The notes: generated by a model not told the origin, from the sequence alone. A stretch of 64,000 nucleotides of DNA from Branchiostoma floridae (GCF_000003815.2 NC_049991.1:4837034-4901033); one strand, 5' to 3'. Positions 34,879-46,560 are shown, counted from the first letter of the stretch. Program-made: numbers and translations.

Positions 34879-37800
34879 TTAGCATTGACAACTGGGACAG
34901 AACCAATGGCCCCTTGGTTTTCTCTTGATGCCAACACATTTGTAATGGAACCATTCTGACTCACATTCATTGTTATCACACTTTACCATCCTGCCATATG
35001 CTGGTTTCTGACAAGAACAGTAACGTTTGTTTGGGTCATCATCTTCCTGGAAAGTCACATCTACTCCAGAGTCTCCACACTGTAACTTGTGGGTCAGTAT
35101 CTCAGGGATAAGACTGGACTTTACAAACTGGACACATGTAGACAACATTACATTTAACAGTGACTGGTCCCTTGGAACATTTACTACAACCATGCCTGCA
35201 TTAGTCCACACTACAAAATCACATGTTGAGACACCGGTAACCAGCATATGTGTCTGGACTTGGGTGTAATATCTGTGCCCTGTCTTTAGCTTACAATCCT
35301 TATCTAAACAGTAGTTGGCATCTGATAGACACAGATCTGCAGCAGGATAGATGTCCCTGTACTTGTATGGGCACTTGATCTCAATCACAGTTCTTCCATG
35401 GCATGAACACTGTTTCATCCCATCAGGAGATGCACCTATATATACAACAGTAATGTTCAAATTAGTGGCAAAGTTTCTGATATTTCAAACATGAACATAA
35501 TGTACTTACTTTTGATACTTGCCAAATGCTGCAAATGGCACATATTCACTTGGTACGAATACAGTGCAATTGTTAAAACAAGTACATGTATTTCATTGTT
35601 ACATCAACAAAATCATAAGTCAATTAGACATTGTGTAGTTGGTACTCAATTACATGTACTATACTTCATAAGTTTGAAGTAAGAGCCAAAATTAGCTATA
35701 CCTATGAAGGGAAAATCCTTGTAGAGAATGAGCCCCACTTCCTCCAACTTCACATCCTTGCAGATGCACAAGGTAGCTTCCAGGTACTGTTGCCTTGCCT
35801 TCTCCTCCTGTTTCATCCCCCATTGTATAGCTGGAACCTGAAAGTGAAATTCCCTATTTAGAATTTCTGACATAGAAAGCACAAATGAATTACATCTCTA
35901 ATATGACACTATCTCGCATTGACTGAACATTTAGACTGTCACACTTTGCAGAAATATTTAGACTCCTGGTATTGTTTAAATCCAAATAAAGATCAGAGCT
36001 ACACTTGCTCTGGGATTATTATGGTACATGTTCCAATATACAGGGTAATGTTGTCTCTTTGTGTGCCTTAATTACCTACGAAAAATGGCTTCCTGCAAGT
36101 GTACACTGTACTAGTTTTCAGTTAACTCACTTGGCTCAAATCCTTGCAGTCATATTGCATGACCTTCCGTACTGCAGTGGTGGGGTTTGATGCATGAAGG
36201 ACATCATGCATGGATGTAGAAGTCACACGACCCTTGCGTTGCTGACGCCATAAAGCAGACTTGGACTGCCCCACTGTAGCTTTGTTGAGGTTTGTGATTT
36301 GCTCGGGGTTGCACCGAACATCCTCAAGGATGCTGTCTACACTAACACTAGTAACAGGGACTTTGGCTGGATGACAAGACCTGTATACCACAGGGGGAAG
36401 CGTCTCTGTGTTGACATCTGACTCATCTTCTGATGCTGTGTCTGTGTCCTCCTCCTCTTTAATGACAGCACTGGCAGTGGGACACAGCTTCCTCAGTTGT
36501 GAGAAAGCAGAAGCGGCCTCTTCTTCACTGAGTGGTGGCACATCACACTGCGGCTTCCGGCGCGCCTTCTTGATCTGGACTCCATGTTTAGGGTGCGAAA
36601 AGTCCATGTCCTCAGCCCTTTGTGGATCAACCTGAAAGAAATAATCCACAAAATGAATTATCAATAATATATGTGAGAAAAAGCATTATACAGTGGCCAT
36701 GTCAGATATTACACTTTACAAAGAGGAACATCTTAGCCTGCAGTCCAACCTTGTTGTGCTTTAGTTCGCTCCCAAAGGTCGCTACCCCATGGCATTGACG
36801 GGGTAGCCACCGTTGGGAGTGGACTAAAGCACAACAAGGCTGGACTCCAGGCTAGGAACATCTACTATATTGCTGTAAATCTATAGTGTAGTGCTATATA
36901 TTGTGAATTGGATACATGTAAATGCCACATGATTTTGTAGAAGCAAAGAAATCCATTCATTAATGTAAGTTATAACAGTCTACTTAGGCAAAAAAATTGT
37001 AGACATTGAAAAAAATTCTACTCAATTATAATGCCCAAATATGAACAGACCTTATCTTTGTAATATTTGTTCCACACGGCCTTTCTGCTGGTGCATGACG
37101 TCCGTTTTTCCTGAAGAGACCTGGAGGCCTCCACTGCGAACAGCAGTGCAGCCACATGGCTGCAGACCTCTCCCAATCTACATTGAAATATAACAAAAAA
37201 TAAGTATACATTATAGGTACTATAGTCAGGAGCAATTTTAGAGTTAATGGTAAAAGGAACGGATAAGTTGGCCAGCTTCACAGTACAATGAAAGATTTGC
37301 CTTATCTTCTCATTATGGAAGTCTCTGTGATATTTGAATATTTCTACTATATACACATTTCTTTTAGCATTATCTACATCTACATGATGATATGTGTTAG
37401 TATACTCACTCTCAGGAACTGTTGATAACTCCAAATTACCTAGAAAACGAAACACATCAACAAGTAAAACCTGCAACAAGAACATCAACAAGAAGAAATG
37501 CATTTGCAACAGGTACAAATACAACTGGAAACCATCAAGCACAAGAACATGAACCAAGGAAAAAAATTAAGACAGTTATCTTGCCACATACAAACTGCAT
37601 GGTCGCTCCTCCCTGGAAATATACGGAGGAACATTTACAGGTGAGTACTAGTTTGACTTTCATTATTTCTAAAACTGTTTCTTGCCATGGACCTCATCTG
37701 ACGAGAACACTGTTAGATAAAAATGTGACTTTTTGGATATGATGGTCAATGCAGTTATATTACCTACCCTGCCATACAAGTGCAGTGAGCTGCCATGACA

Positions 37801-38572
37801 TAACCCTCTTTTTTGGTCAAACACACCCATGGGTTGTGAGGAGTCTCTGTTACTCTCTGTCCTGAAACACAAATGTAACAGAAAAAAAAGATAATACAGT
37901 AAATATAAAAACGTATCTGACAGTTAAATACTAATCACGCATCTCATTCTTCATCTTCAAGAGTTCTCACTACAGGTACATGTAAGTAGAAATATTGTTC
38001 CAATGCACTCCAACACCCACCTGGCACAACCTTGGCCTTAAGGAAGCAGACCTTCACATTTTTTCCAATAGGGTGGTACCTGCACTCCCTCACATGGCCA
38101 CTTATAAAGAGATTGTACGCCTCCAGGGATTTATAGGCTTTCATGGCTTCTCCGTTAAACGGACCTGGAGCCTCGATTAGGTAGGTGTAGATGCACCCAT
38201 AGTCCGTATCTGGCCAGAGGCTCAAATCATCCTTCCAACCTGTATAACATACAAATGATAATAAACATAACGTTACGTAGCCAGAATTTCTAGAGATTAG
38301 CAACAAACACATTTACACGTACTCATGTTTTTGTAACCTTTATCTGACACAAAAATCTACCTTATCAAAATCTAGAAACACATGTACACATGATCCTCAC
38401 CTGTCAGACTGTATGGGTCAGGTAGGCGTACACCGTCACCAGTCACCGCCGAACCAGTCACTTCCGGGTTTGAACTATCGCCGGCGTCTTCGACACTTAC
38501 CATTAATTTCTCAAAATACCTGGTTCGGTCATTAGGCTCCAAAGAGCTAATGTAGCTGTTTGAAGAACTCAT
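34879..38572 (-). CDS. SWIM zinc finger / YqaJ-type nuclease / PHD finger protein, 7 exons
   Basis: Exons on the minus strand: 38572-38401, 38239-38021, 37861-37768, 37177-37051, 36631-36131, 35837-35702 and 35435-34879. All junctions are GT-AG and the lengths sum to 602 codons including TAA (601 aa). Order: acidic N-terminus; residues 157-169 a SWIM finger (C-x-C-x7-C-x-H, CTCMAGLGEVCSH); a charged linker; then a YqaJ/lambda-exonuclease-like PD-(D/E)xK fold with QSKSALWRQQRKGRVTS, QWGMKQEEKARQQYL, GASPDG (Asp421), VIEIKCPY (Glu435, Lys437) and YYTQVQTHM; and a C-terminal PHD finger (CSCQKPAYGRMVKCD ... FHYKCVGI ... HWFCPSCQC). It converges on the transposase gene. A YqaJ nuclease as second protein is known from ISL2EU elements. 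Its step in transposition (end trimming, repair or recombination) is not established. No lesion is visible. Confidence 0.9.
36734..36853. mobile_element. 120-bp fold-back MITE in an intron of the YqaJ-type gene
   Basis: Arms of about 55 bp (tagcctgcagtccaaccttg ... ggtcgctacccc and ggggtagccaccgttgggag ... ggactccaggct) pair with some six mismatches around a short loop. Flanks repeat aggaacatct (36724-36733 and 36854-36863), a 9-10-bp target duplication. That length suits Mutator-like MITEs, an inference. It lies between exons 4 and 5, so it was inserted after the transposon itself. Confidence 0.85.
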
Positions 38573-38883
38573 ATTGATTAAACGTATTAATTAAACCACA
38601 TTAGGAACAGAAATATAACAGCCCGGAACGGATGAAAGCCCGTACGGCGGGAAAATCAAAACAACCGGAAACACATGACGGAAGTCAAGAGGGCAAGGGT
38701 CATTTTCTCCCAAAATATTACACAAGAAAAAAAAAAAAAAAGACTAAGAAGTAGTGAAAAAAATACAAAATCTGAAAAAATCCCATGGATGCGATAAAAA
38801 CGTGGCTGAAAATGCGCAAATTCGCGTAAACAGTACGATCTGCTTCCGCGCCGGTATGCTAATTAGTAATCTGATCTCCTAAC

Positions 38884-38953
38884 GCTTTTTGCCTACCAGT
38901 CAGCGCTCGTGCGCCGAATACCCCGGATGTAAACAATAACAGCGATTGCTCGT
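38884..38953 (-). repeat. Right terminal inverted repeat region
   Basis: Inner block gctttttgcctacca (38884-38898) is the exact complement of the left inner block. Outer block gcgattgctcgt (38942-38953) matches the left outer block at 11 of 12 positions, and AT follows. Between them, cagcgctcgtgcg repeats part of the outer block (acgagcgctg on the other strand). Confidence 0.75.
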
Positions 38954-38955
38954 AT

Positions 38956-40329
38956 ACAAACAGGCTATCTGCTCAAATAGGCGAAACCATTACTTCCTTA
39001 GTCAGACCAATCAGCGTGCTACGTTTCCGTGATTGACACATTATTTCCCGCCATTATTTGGCAAACCAGTATGCAACGTAAAGCTTGTTAGCGAATCCGA
39101 ACCATATATTTTACGACAGGAAGGGTCCTACACGCTTTCCACCACCAACGCCTCACATAGTTTCCTCAGCTTTCCTGTTTTCTAAAAAAAGACTGTATTG
39201 TGGATTGGTTTAGACATTTGGTGGAGCGCCTCATGTCAATGAACTTGTTCTGGCAAATTTTCTCCTTTGTTTGCTGGGAGATAGCAGTGTCAAGGGAAGC
39301 GTTATACCAGACATGGGGTGTGGGATCAAAATTGGATTGTGTGCCTCGCGGCCGGTACCAACTGGTGATAAAGTAGGATGACGTTATTCAAGTCCAAAAC
39401 CGCCGGTATTGTCGTGTCCTTGATTCCGGTACATTTTGTTTTGTCTAAAACGAATTGCTGACATACTTTTTAACAGCCCGGGGGGGTCTTCTCTTGGCCT
39501 AAGTCTTTTTTTGTGTTGCGCAGTTTGCATTACGGGCCGTAGATTTGAATTTTCAATGCACTCGAATTTCTCTGTCGAGGGAGGTGATGTGTTTCTTTTG
39601 CGGATAATAAGGATGGCCCACCGAAAATCTCCTCTTGCCCTGTCGGTAGCTCTCTCAACTTGAGCATCCGCCCGCGTCAGGTATCTTCACTACTTCGCTA
39701 TCCCCCAAATACCACCAGTTTTTCAGGCTAGAAAGCGCAGCTTACACCTTACATATAGCTTCCTCATACTGTACGCCATACTTTACGAAGCCATAACACA
39801 AGAAACAATGAAATATTTATTACTTACTTATTGACCAACGATTGTTACATAATGGCCATATATGGATGAATGATTGAAATACTGTGTCAAGTGAATGTCT
39901 ATTACGTTTAATCGTCTTCAATTGTATTGCTTATGGTTAGGTCAACATTCACCTTGTCATGTGTCCTTTGACTGCATTGCTTCAGCTTTTAAATGTTCAT
40001 GCACCCAAGTCCATTTCGTAAGCACCTGCAAGTTGGGAGTCGACATGACCTGAGCCTGAGAAAACAAACATACGTAGCTGTTGCAGGATGTATTTAGCCA
40101 CTTGGAGTATCTGGCCTATTCAGAAGCCATCTCCTTCATATAGCGGCCTTGTAGTGAACTCGCTCTGCGTGTGAATCTAGTGACAATCTGAGCATGGTAG
40201 CAGCTCAGTTAACGAACTTCCTTTCTTGGCAGTACAAAGATGATCATGGGGAGAGGGGGTGTCCAAAGTCCGGTAACTGTCTTACAAAACATTTGAGCTG
40301 GATTTTCCGAAGGTGACAAACAAAATATG
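38956..40329. other. Unassigned stretch right of the two-gene transposon
   Basis: No recognised frame. Open frame 39436-39663 (+) has no motif. Confidence 0.2.
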
Positions 40330-41478
40330 ATGAAATATTGTATCGGGCGAAGCCTGGCCTTCGTGAATTTGTACGCCATCAGTGCCAGTTTGTCTTCTTC
40401 TTCGTGTCATCACTACTTATCATCAGGTTGAGCACCTGAAATCTTAGCTCGAGCCAATGCGCCTTTCGTGCAATGCCACCTCTGGTGCTGCTCGTTAACG
40501 CCACATTGTCTGCGAAGTCGAGATGTGAGAACGGTAACGCCGTCCCCGTGAGCCTAATGCCATCTTGTGCAATGGGGGAGTTGATATCCCCTCGCATCAC
40601 TATATCCAACACTAGCGCAAATACCAGGGGAGCCAGCGGGTAGACCTGCGGTAGCCCCACCATTCGGTCCAGGGGCTGGTTCTCTCTATTGTCCTCCCGC
40701 GTCGTTCGGAGATGAATCTTGCCCTTCCAGGATCGTTCCACGATCACCTTCACTGTGTTTGCCACTAGACCGTAAACATTCGAGTGTCTCATAGTTGAGC
40801 GAACCGAACGCATTTGTCAATTCCAGAAAGAGGATGTATATTTCTTCCTTCTTTTCCCTTGCATGCTGTAAGGCCGCTTCTAGCGTAAAGAGGAGCGTGG
40901 CAATGTTTCAACCGGGTGTGAATGCCTGCTGCCACGGAGACAGCATGGTGTTGAGTCTGAGCAACTTTATCCAGTAGTCTTGGATGATATGCGCCAGTAC
41001 TTTCCATACGACTTCTTGCAACTCGACCGGTCTTCAGCTCGACAGATGTCTTCTGGCTTCCTTTGTACAAGAGTGCAATATCCGAGTCCCCATGCCCGCC
41101 GGCACCACACCGTCGGCTAGCACTTCATTTTACATTTCCGCCAACTTATCAAACATCTGATGTACAAAGGAAGCCAGAAGACATCTGTCGAGCTGAAGAC
41201 CCTTTTTCTCCTCGTAGGAGGTCTGCATCTGAGATCTTTGTTGGTCCGGGCGCCTTCTCTCTTATCGCCGCTTCCACCATATCTGCAGTTATCTCTAGGT
41301 CGAGCTGGAGATTATTGTAGGAGTTGAACAGCCTGTGTGCCGTCCTCAACATATCATCAAATCCCCTCTTCCTCCGTTGGGTCGCCGTCAGTGGCACGTT
41401 GTACTTTGCGGCGAATTTCTTGCGTCGGGTGTTAGGTGTGCCCAGGCTCGTGAAGGTCGCGTCGACTGTCGGTGGCAC
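40330..41478 (-). pseudogene. LINE RT family A, fragment 4 (minus strand)
   Basis: Reading the minus strand from 41478: KKFAAKYNVPLTATQRRKRG, MLRTAHRLFNSYNNLQLDL, EAAIREKAPGPTKISDADLL, then (after a local duplication of acatctgtcgagctgaagac at 41040-41060 and 41180-41200) RPVELQEVVWKVLAHIIQDY, MLSPWQQAFTPG, IYILFLELTNAFGSLNYETL, then MVGLPQVYPLAPLVFALVLD, HLDFADNVALTSSTRGGI. RT motif A (DLTNAFGS) has Glu in place of the catalytic Asp, motif B is VGLPQ, and motif C is FADN instead of FADD. With several frameshifts the copy is dead. It covers more of the RT than fragments 1-3. Confidence 0.75.
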
Positions 41479-42540
41479 GTTGTACTCTCTTGATCTCTAT
41501 CGCTCCCACTGATTGCCATTTTCACCGTTTACCGAGTCCGTCTCCCTTAGCGAAGCGTTTTGCCTAATATGTGTCTGGTCCTATATCCGGTAGCACCCCT
41601 AAACCTGCATGGGCATAGGGGGAGTAATGGTTAGCAGTACGTACTACGCTTACATCTAGTGGCCTAACAATGGACTGGTTTTCTTTCCTGTCTATACGTT
41701 GGTGTTGTACTCACATGGCTCCACATACCTGGAGTGAACATCCAAGCCTAGCTGGTGGTAGGACAAAGGGTTCTCCTCCAACAGTGCGTTTGCATAGTCG
41801 TTCCACTCGTAGCGGTGATGCTTGGAGCTCCAGTAGTCAAGATCTTCTGTTTCTGTCAGGAACACGCCACTGTCCGCTGCACCAAGCTTGCCGGGAGATT
41901 CTATGTCAAAAACAAGATGTCACATATGTGTATAGGCACTGCTAAAGCTTTTTTTTTTACCACATTGCTACTAATATGCACATGAATTCGGAGACGTGAT
42001 CACGGCCGCAGACTCGTGACGGTCGTTCTCTGGGGAACGATCGCATTTGAGACTTTTGCTAACAATCCGATGTCCATTTCTTCCGCATTTTAAATGTTTA
42101 CTTTATGGTTTATCATTTTATTAACTCATCTACTGTTAATAACACCGAGATTGGGCATGCCATACATATATACGTCCCACAATTACAAGTACTAACTAAC
42201 GATGATCATGAAATGACATGTGCTTTTGTCCTTTGCTTTTGCATCTGTCAAGATCTCCTCTAGCCCTTCGAAGCGATCGAAGACGGATTTGGATAAGGAC
42301 GCTCGTTCTTTATCCGGTTGGTCTGGTAAACACAGACTGACGTCCGGATGGCAACTTCCAAACCCCCTCCACCATCTCTTGCCCGACCCGGACTCCTTGA
42401 AACGGGGTCCTTCTCCCAGTGGTCTTGGCACGTTTCCTCTCGATCTCTATGAGTGATTTTGCAAACTTGAGAGTCGGAGTCGAGCGTCTGGAATGAAGAG
42501 ATGGCAGGCCGAGCTGTGCACACGCATCTGAATAGCCGGT
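41479..42540. other. Unassigned stretch with a segment repeated at 46290-46440
   Basis: The part at 41975-42110 (gtgatcacggccgcagactc ... cttttgctaacaatccgatg) is related to 46300-46440 (gtgatcacggctaccgaatc ... cttttgctgataagtcgatg). The rest, including 42190-42530, shows no recognised gene. Confidence 0.4.
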
Positions 42541-42870
42541 TTAGTCACGTCCCATTCATTTGCTTCGAAGACCGTTATAGAGGACACGTACATTTAGCTG
42601 ACGAAACTTCCAATCTTGATGAATAAGTCAGAGGTAAAGGTTCAGCTGTCTCCCATTTGTTAGAGCATATTGGTACTGTGATGTTCATTGCCTCTCAGCA
42701 TTATGTTCAGCACGGTAAAGTTTACACGTCCGGCAATGGAAGTCACGGTGTCAATCTGTATAACAGTACATAATTTATTTTTCCTCTGACTCACTGTCTC
42801 CCCTCAGTATAGCCCACGCCAACGCATTCCCCATCACGTCTATCTCTGCCTTGGAGATTGGCAAACCAGT
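42541..42870 (-). repeat. Decayed copy of the segment at 47600-47930
   Basis: Minus-strand pieces MGNALAWAILRG and HRDFHCRTCKLYRAE match the better-preserved frame at 47739-47935. Nucleotide identity is obvious, e.g. tatagcccacgccaacgcat in both. Stops interrupt the frame here. Confidence 0.7.
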
Positions 42871-44607
42871 AAGTTATCTTTTCAGCGATTATATAATTTA
42901 CTACTAAGAACTTCAGCGATTATATCATACTTGATGTTAAGTTATGTAATTTTAAGAAGTATTTATGTTTAAAACACTTTGTATGTTTTCCCTCTCAACA
43001 ATCGCAATTACCTAACAACAAGACAGCGAGGCAGGTTTGGCCAAGAATGCGAAAAGTTTTTAATGCAGTTTAACTTTTCCGATAAAAACGCAGTTTTACT
43101 TTTCCGAAGTAATGTCTTGATCCTTATTTACTTAAGTTAACTAAGGTGGCGCTGGGGTGGTGGCGGGTTAAACGAAGTGACTTACCAAAACGTCCTCATT
43201 CTCCTGCAGACAGGGATAAAATGGCCGAGGACTGAGATCACCTGGTGTGGGATCACATGACCCAAGAGGGCCAAAGCAAGTCTTTTATTGGTTGCCAATT
43301 ACTCGAAATCTCCCAAGGGGGAGACTGTCTCCCACATCTGATTTCTTTGGGCCCATGTAGTGATCCGTCAGTGGTATACTTAGTACACTGTGGTCAGCGG
43401 CACTTCTGAACACCTCCGAACAACCTTTCATCTTGGCAAAGGTCAGCGGCTCTTTTGTAGCCCTGTTTCTGTCTCAACAATCGCAATATGATCTCTTTGG
43501 GCCCATGTAGTGATCCTCCAGTGGTCCGTTAGTACACTGTGGTCAGCGGCTCTCCTCTGAACCTTCCATCTTGGACATGGACATTCTCTATGTCAACTAT
43601 ACACATACATGCAGTTCGAAAACCTATCCAAAGAAACCAAAATATATGCATTTCCTCAATATGGCCCTTAAATCCCTACATTGTCATCACAGCAGAGAGT
43701 TCAACGATAACCAAAGTTTCTTGTAAAGAAGTATCATTACCATATAAGCTAAAACGTCTAATGTCTTAAGAACCATTTAAAAGCAATGCAAAGTATGTTA
43801 CCGTGCTAAAACAGTTGTGTTGTTTATCACCGTCAATATGAGGGTTTCCTGTTTCTGAAGGACAGGGCCGTCAATCAATAAAAATATTCTCTATGGGGTT
43901 CTACGATAGAAAATGTACCAGAGGAAGCCTATTCATATTGCATTCTCTGGGCTGTCCATTAGAAGAATTAGATGGTTTGTGAGTCATCATGCGACTCACT
44001 CATCTCTTTTGAAACGATGCTGGAGTTTGAGGTTTCCTTCGTAGAACATCTGAGTTGCCACTTTAAGTGTTTGGGCTGTCTATCAGAAGGATTAGACAGT
44101 TTGGAAGAAGATTTTGTGAGTCGTCATGATTGTATCATAGGTCTATTTTGAAACGATATCGATGCTGACATTTCAAGTTTACTTCTTGAAGATTCTCTAA
44201 TCGACGTACATACCAACACAACAATATTTTAAAAAAATGAGTACATGTATACATATAGCAAGCGAATGATATTGCACATAGGAGCGGACAATATTGCACG
44301 TAGTGAAATGGGACTTAGTCTATAAGTAGAGTCTCTCGCTGCCCTCGCCACAAACGAGTTCCTATGTCTCTCTGTACGGCTGACTGGTAGTCTATACGGC
44401 TTTTTACGCCTTAGTTGATATCGCGGTTCCTCATTTGGTTGATAAGGTCAGAGCGAGATAAACCGACCAGACTGATTTTTAACCTTCGACACTCTTCTGG
44501 CCTGAAAGACTTTCCTTTTAGCCAGGAAAGTGGCAGACTTTACAATAACATGTTGGCCAGATCCCTTCCCCAGATAATGAATGTTGTCGATGTCCCCCGA
44601 AGCAATT
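42871..44607. other. Unassigned stretch with two internal duplications
   Basis: gggcccatgtagtgatcc with the following tagtacactgtggtcagcgg occurs at 43348-43405 and 43498-43548. gggctgtccattagaagaat ... ttttgaaacgat occurs at 43950-44024 and, diverged, at 44074-44156. No gene recognised. Confidence 0.4.
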
Positions 44608-44934
44608 TCAACTTTGTAAACTCAAGTTTGTAAACTCCAATAATTTCTCAAGGAGTTCTTTACTCTCATAGTCACCAGGGAGGCCCCACATACTGAGACA
44701 AATTTTACAGGAGTACTGATCGCTGTGGAAATGGCGTTCCTCCAGTGCCACGATGATGGCCTTTTGTTCAGAAATCAGTCGATCCTGATCCTTAAGCTTA
44801 TTGTGACGAGAGCTCAAAGTTTTACCGATGCGTTTTATGTCTGTTTTCATATCATCCATCTTGGTACTTAGCTTGGAAAAGTTTGCAGAGTTGTCAGTCT
44901 TCAGCTCCTCTAATTTAGTCAGCAGCGCCTCCAT
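44608..44934 (-). pseudogene. L1-type ORF1 protein fragment (coiled coil)
   Basis: A minus-strand frame starts with ATG at 44934: MEALLTKLEELKTDNSANFS, then KLSTKMDDMKTDIKRIGKTL, DQDRLISEQKAIIVALEERH, CKICLSMWGLPGDYESKELL. Heptad-rich coiled coil followed by 'LEER.RYSR..N(L/I)...G(L/I)PE' is the hallmark of L1/Tx1 ORF1 proteins, here slightly decayed (HFHSDQYSCKICL). It ends where the RNA-recognition fold would begin, so this is the 5' part only. An RNA-binding trimer is the family function. Confidence 0.7.
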
Positions 44935-45059
44935 ATTGGAATTATGTCAACACCAAACAAACAACAAGAAGTCACCTATAGAGGCTTGACGATAGTGCTT
45001 CGTTATGGCAGATCTTGAGTTACAAACGGTACAAAAACAGTTTTACAAAAATGCGCATG

Positions 45060-45990
45060 CCTTTTCTTCTCGTAGAGTTGAGCTGGATTGTCCAATGATG
45101 ACAAACAAAACACGATGATAAAAGATAATATCGGGCGTGGCCTGGCCTTCGTGAATTTGTACGCCATCAGGGTCGTTTCGTTTGCACTTATCAAGTTGAG
45201 CGCCTGAAATCTTAGCTCGAGCCAATGCGCCTTTCGTTCGATGCCTCCTCTGGTGCTGCTCGTTAACGCCACATCGTATGCGAAGTCGAGATGTGAGAGC
45301 GGTAACGCGTTCCCGTGAGCCTGATGCTATCTTGTGCAATGGGGAGTTGCTATCTCCTCGCATCGCTATATCCAACACTAGCGTAAATACGGTAGCCCCA
45401 CCATTCGGTCCAGGGGCTGGTAATCTCTATTCTCCTCCCGTGTCGTGCGGAGATGAATCTTGCCCTCCAAGGATCGTTCCACGATCACCTTGACTGTATT
45501 TGCCGCTAGACCATAAATTTGAAGGCAACCTTCGAGTGTCTCATGGTTGAGCATACCGAACGCATTTGTCAAGTCCATGAAGAGGATGTATATTTCTTCT
45601 CTTTTTTCCCTTGCATGCTGTAAGGCCGCTTCTAGCGTAAAGGGAAGCGTGGCAATGTCTCAACCGAGTCTGAATGCCTGCTGCCACGGAGACAGCATGG
45701 TTTTGCGTCTGAGCCATCTCATCCAATAGTCTTGTATGATATGCGCCAGTACTCTCCATACGCCTTTTTGTAACTCGATCGGTCTCCAGCTCGACATGTT
45801 GTGTTCTGGCTTCCTTTTTCCTTTGTACAAAAGTTCAATCTCCGAGTCCCCCATGCCCTCCGGCACCACACTTCATTGTGCATTACATGTACAACTTCTC
45901 AAACATCTCTTATCCTCCTCGTAGGAAGTCTGCATCTGAGATCTTTGTGGTCCGGGCGCCGTTTCTTTCTTCGCTCGCTCTCTTATCGTC
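45060..45990 (-). pseudogene. LINE RT family A, fragment 5 (minus strand)
   Basis: From 45990 downward: EGMGDSEIELLYKGKRKPEH, SSWRPIELQKGVWRVLAHII, MRWLRRKTMLSPWQQAFRLG, IYILFMDLTNAFGMLNHETL, GCLQIYGLAANTVKVIVERS, LDRMVGLPYLR (motif B truncated), then AMRGDSNSPLHK, and RRGIERKAHWLELRFQALNL. RT motif A keeps its Asp (MDLTNAFG). Motif C is deleted or shifted. It parallels fragment 4 block by block. At least four frame changes. Confidence 0.75.
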
Positions 45991-46289
45991 AGATATGAAT
46001 TATAATAGATTAATGACAATGGTGGACTGATCATTATCTACAAACATGAATCAATTAGTACAGTTGGTTAGCAGCTACAAGTGAACTAAATACAATTTCG
46101 GCTACCAGTCCTGTAGTGTTGATGATTGATAAGAATGACTGATCTGTCTGTAGTAAAAATTATTGTTTAAATCACCTCTCCAAGAGGACGTCATCGATGA
46201 ACCCCGAGTAAGAGCATGCGTTGACTGCTCCTCCTCTGTGCATTCCAAGGGAAAAGCTTTATTGTAAATGTTCATGGGTGGCACTGTTT

Positions 46290-46560
46290 ATCTTGCTGTG
46301 ATATGCGCATGAGTGCGGAGAAGTGATCACGGCTACCGAATCACGATGGTGATCTCTTAATTGCATGGGGAACAATGACCTTTGACACTTTTGCTGATAA
46401 GTCGATGCCCGTTTCATCCGCGTTATAAATGCCAAATCATGTTCTGTCCCTGGAATACAAAAGTAAATCAAGACGTAGACATGGATAGGAATGGGGTGAC
46501 GTGATGTGTAAATCAAGACGTAGACATGGATAGGAATGGGGCATAACTTCACATTTAGGA
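46290..46560. repeat. Segment shared with 41975-42110, followed by a 34-bp direct duplication
   Basis: 46300-46440 is related to 41985-42110. Immediately after, gtaaatcaagacgtagacat plus ggataggaatgggg occurs twice (46463-46496 and 46508-46541). Confidence 0.65.

Larger units (their letters stand above)
31571..38953. mobile_element. Complete two-gene DNA transposon (THAP-DDE transposase + SWIM/YqaJ/PHD protein), ISL2EU-like
   Basis: A 7383-bp unit bounded by AT dinucleotides (31569-31570 and 38954-38955). It has 12-bp terminal inverted repeats (acgagcgatcgc at 31571, gcgattgctcgt ending 38953; 11 of 12 match) and a second inner pair matching perfectly over 15 bp (tggtaggcaaaaagc at 31614-31628, gctttttgcctacca at 38884-38898). 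It holds two convergent spliced genes whose stop codons are about 244 bp apart. Both are free of stops and frameshifts. From family knowledge, ISL2EU transposons pair an IS5/ISL2-related transposase with a YqaJ-like nuclease and duplicate AT. The outer ends are inferred from the TIR and the AT flanks. Confidence 0.8.

Noticed and set aside
35027-36635. Plus-strand open frames at 35027-35269 and 36408-36635
   Set aside because: Antisense shadows of exons 7 and 5 of the SWIM/YqaJ/PHD gene, which has full splice-phase support.
31614-38898. Inner 15-bp inverted repeat as the true ends of the transposon
   Set aside because: The flanking dinucleotides there do not match (left ca, right gt), while the outer 12-bp repeat is flanked by AT on both sides. 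Kept only as an internal repeat.
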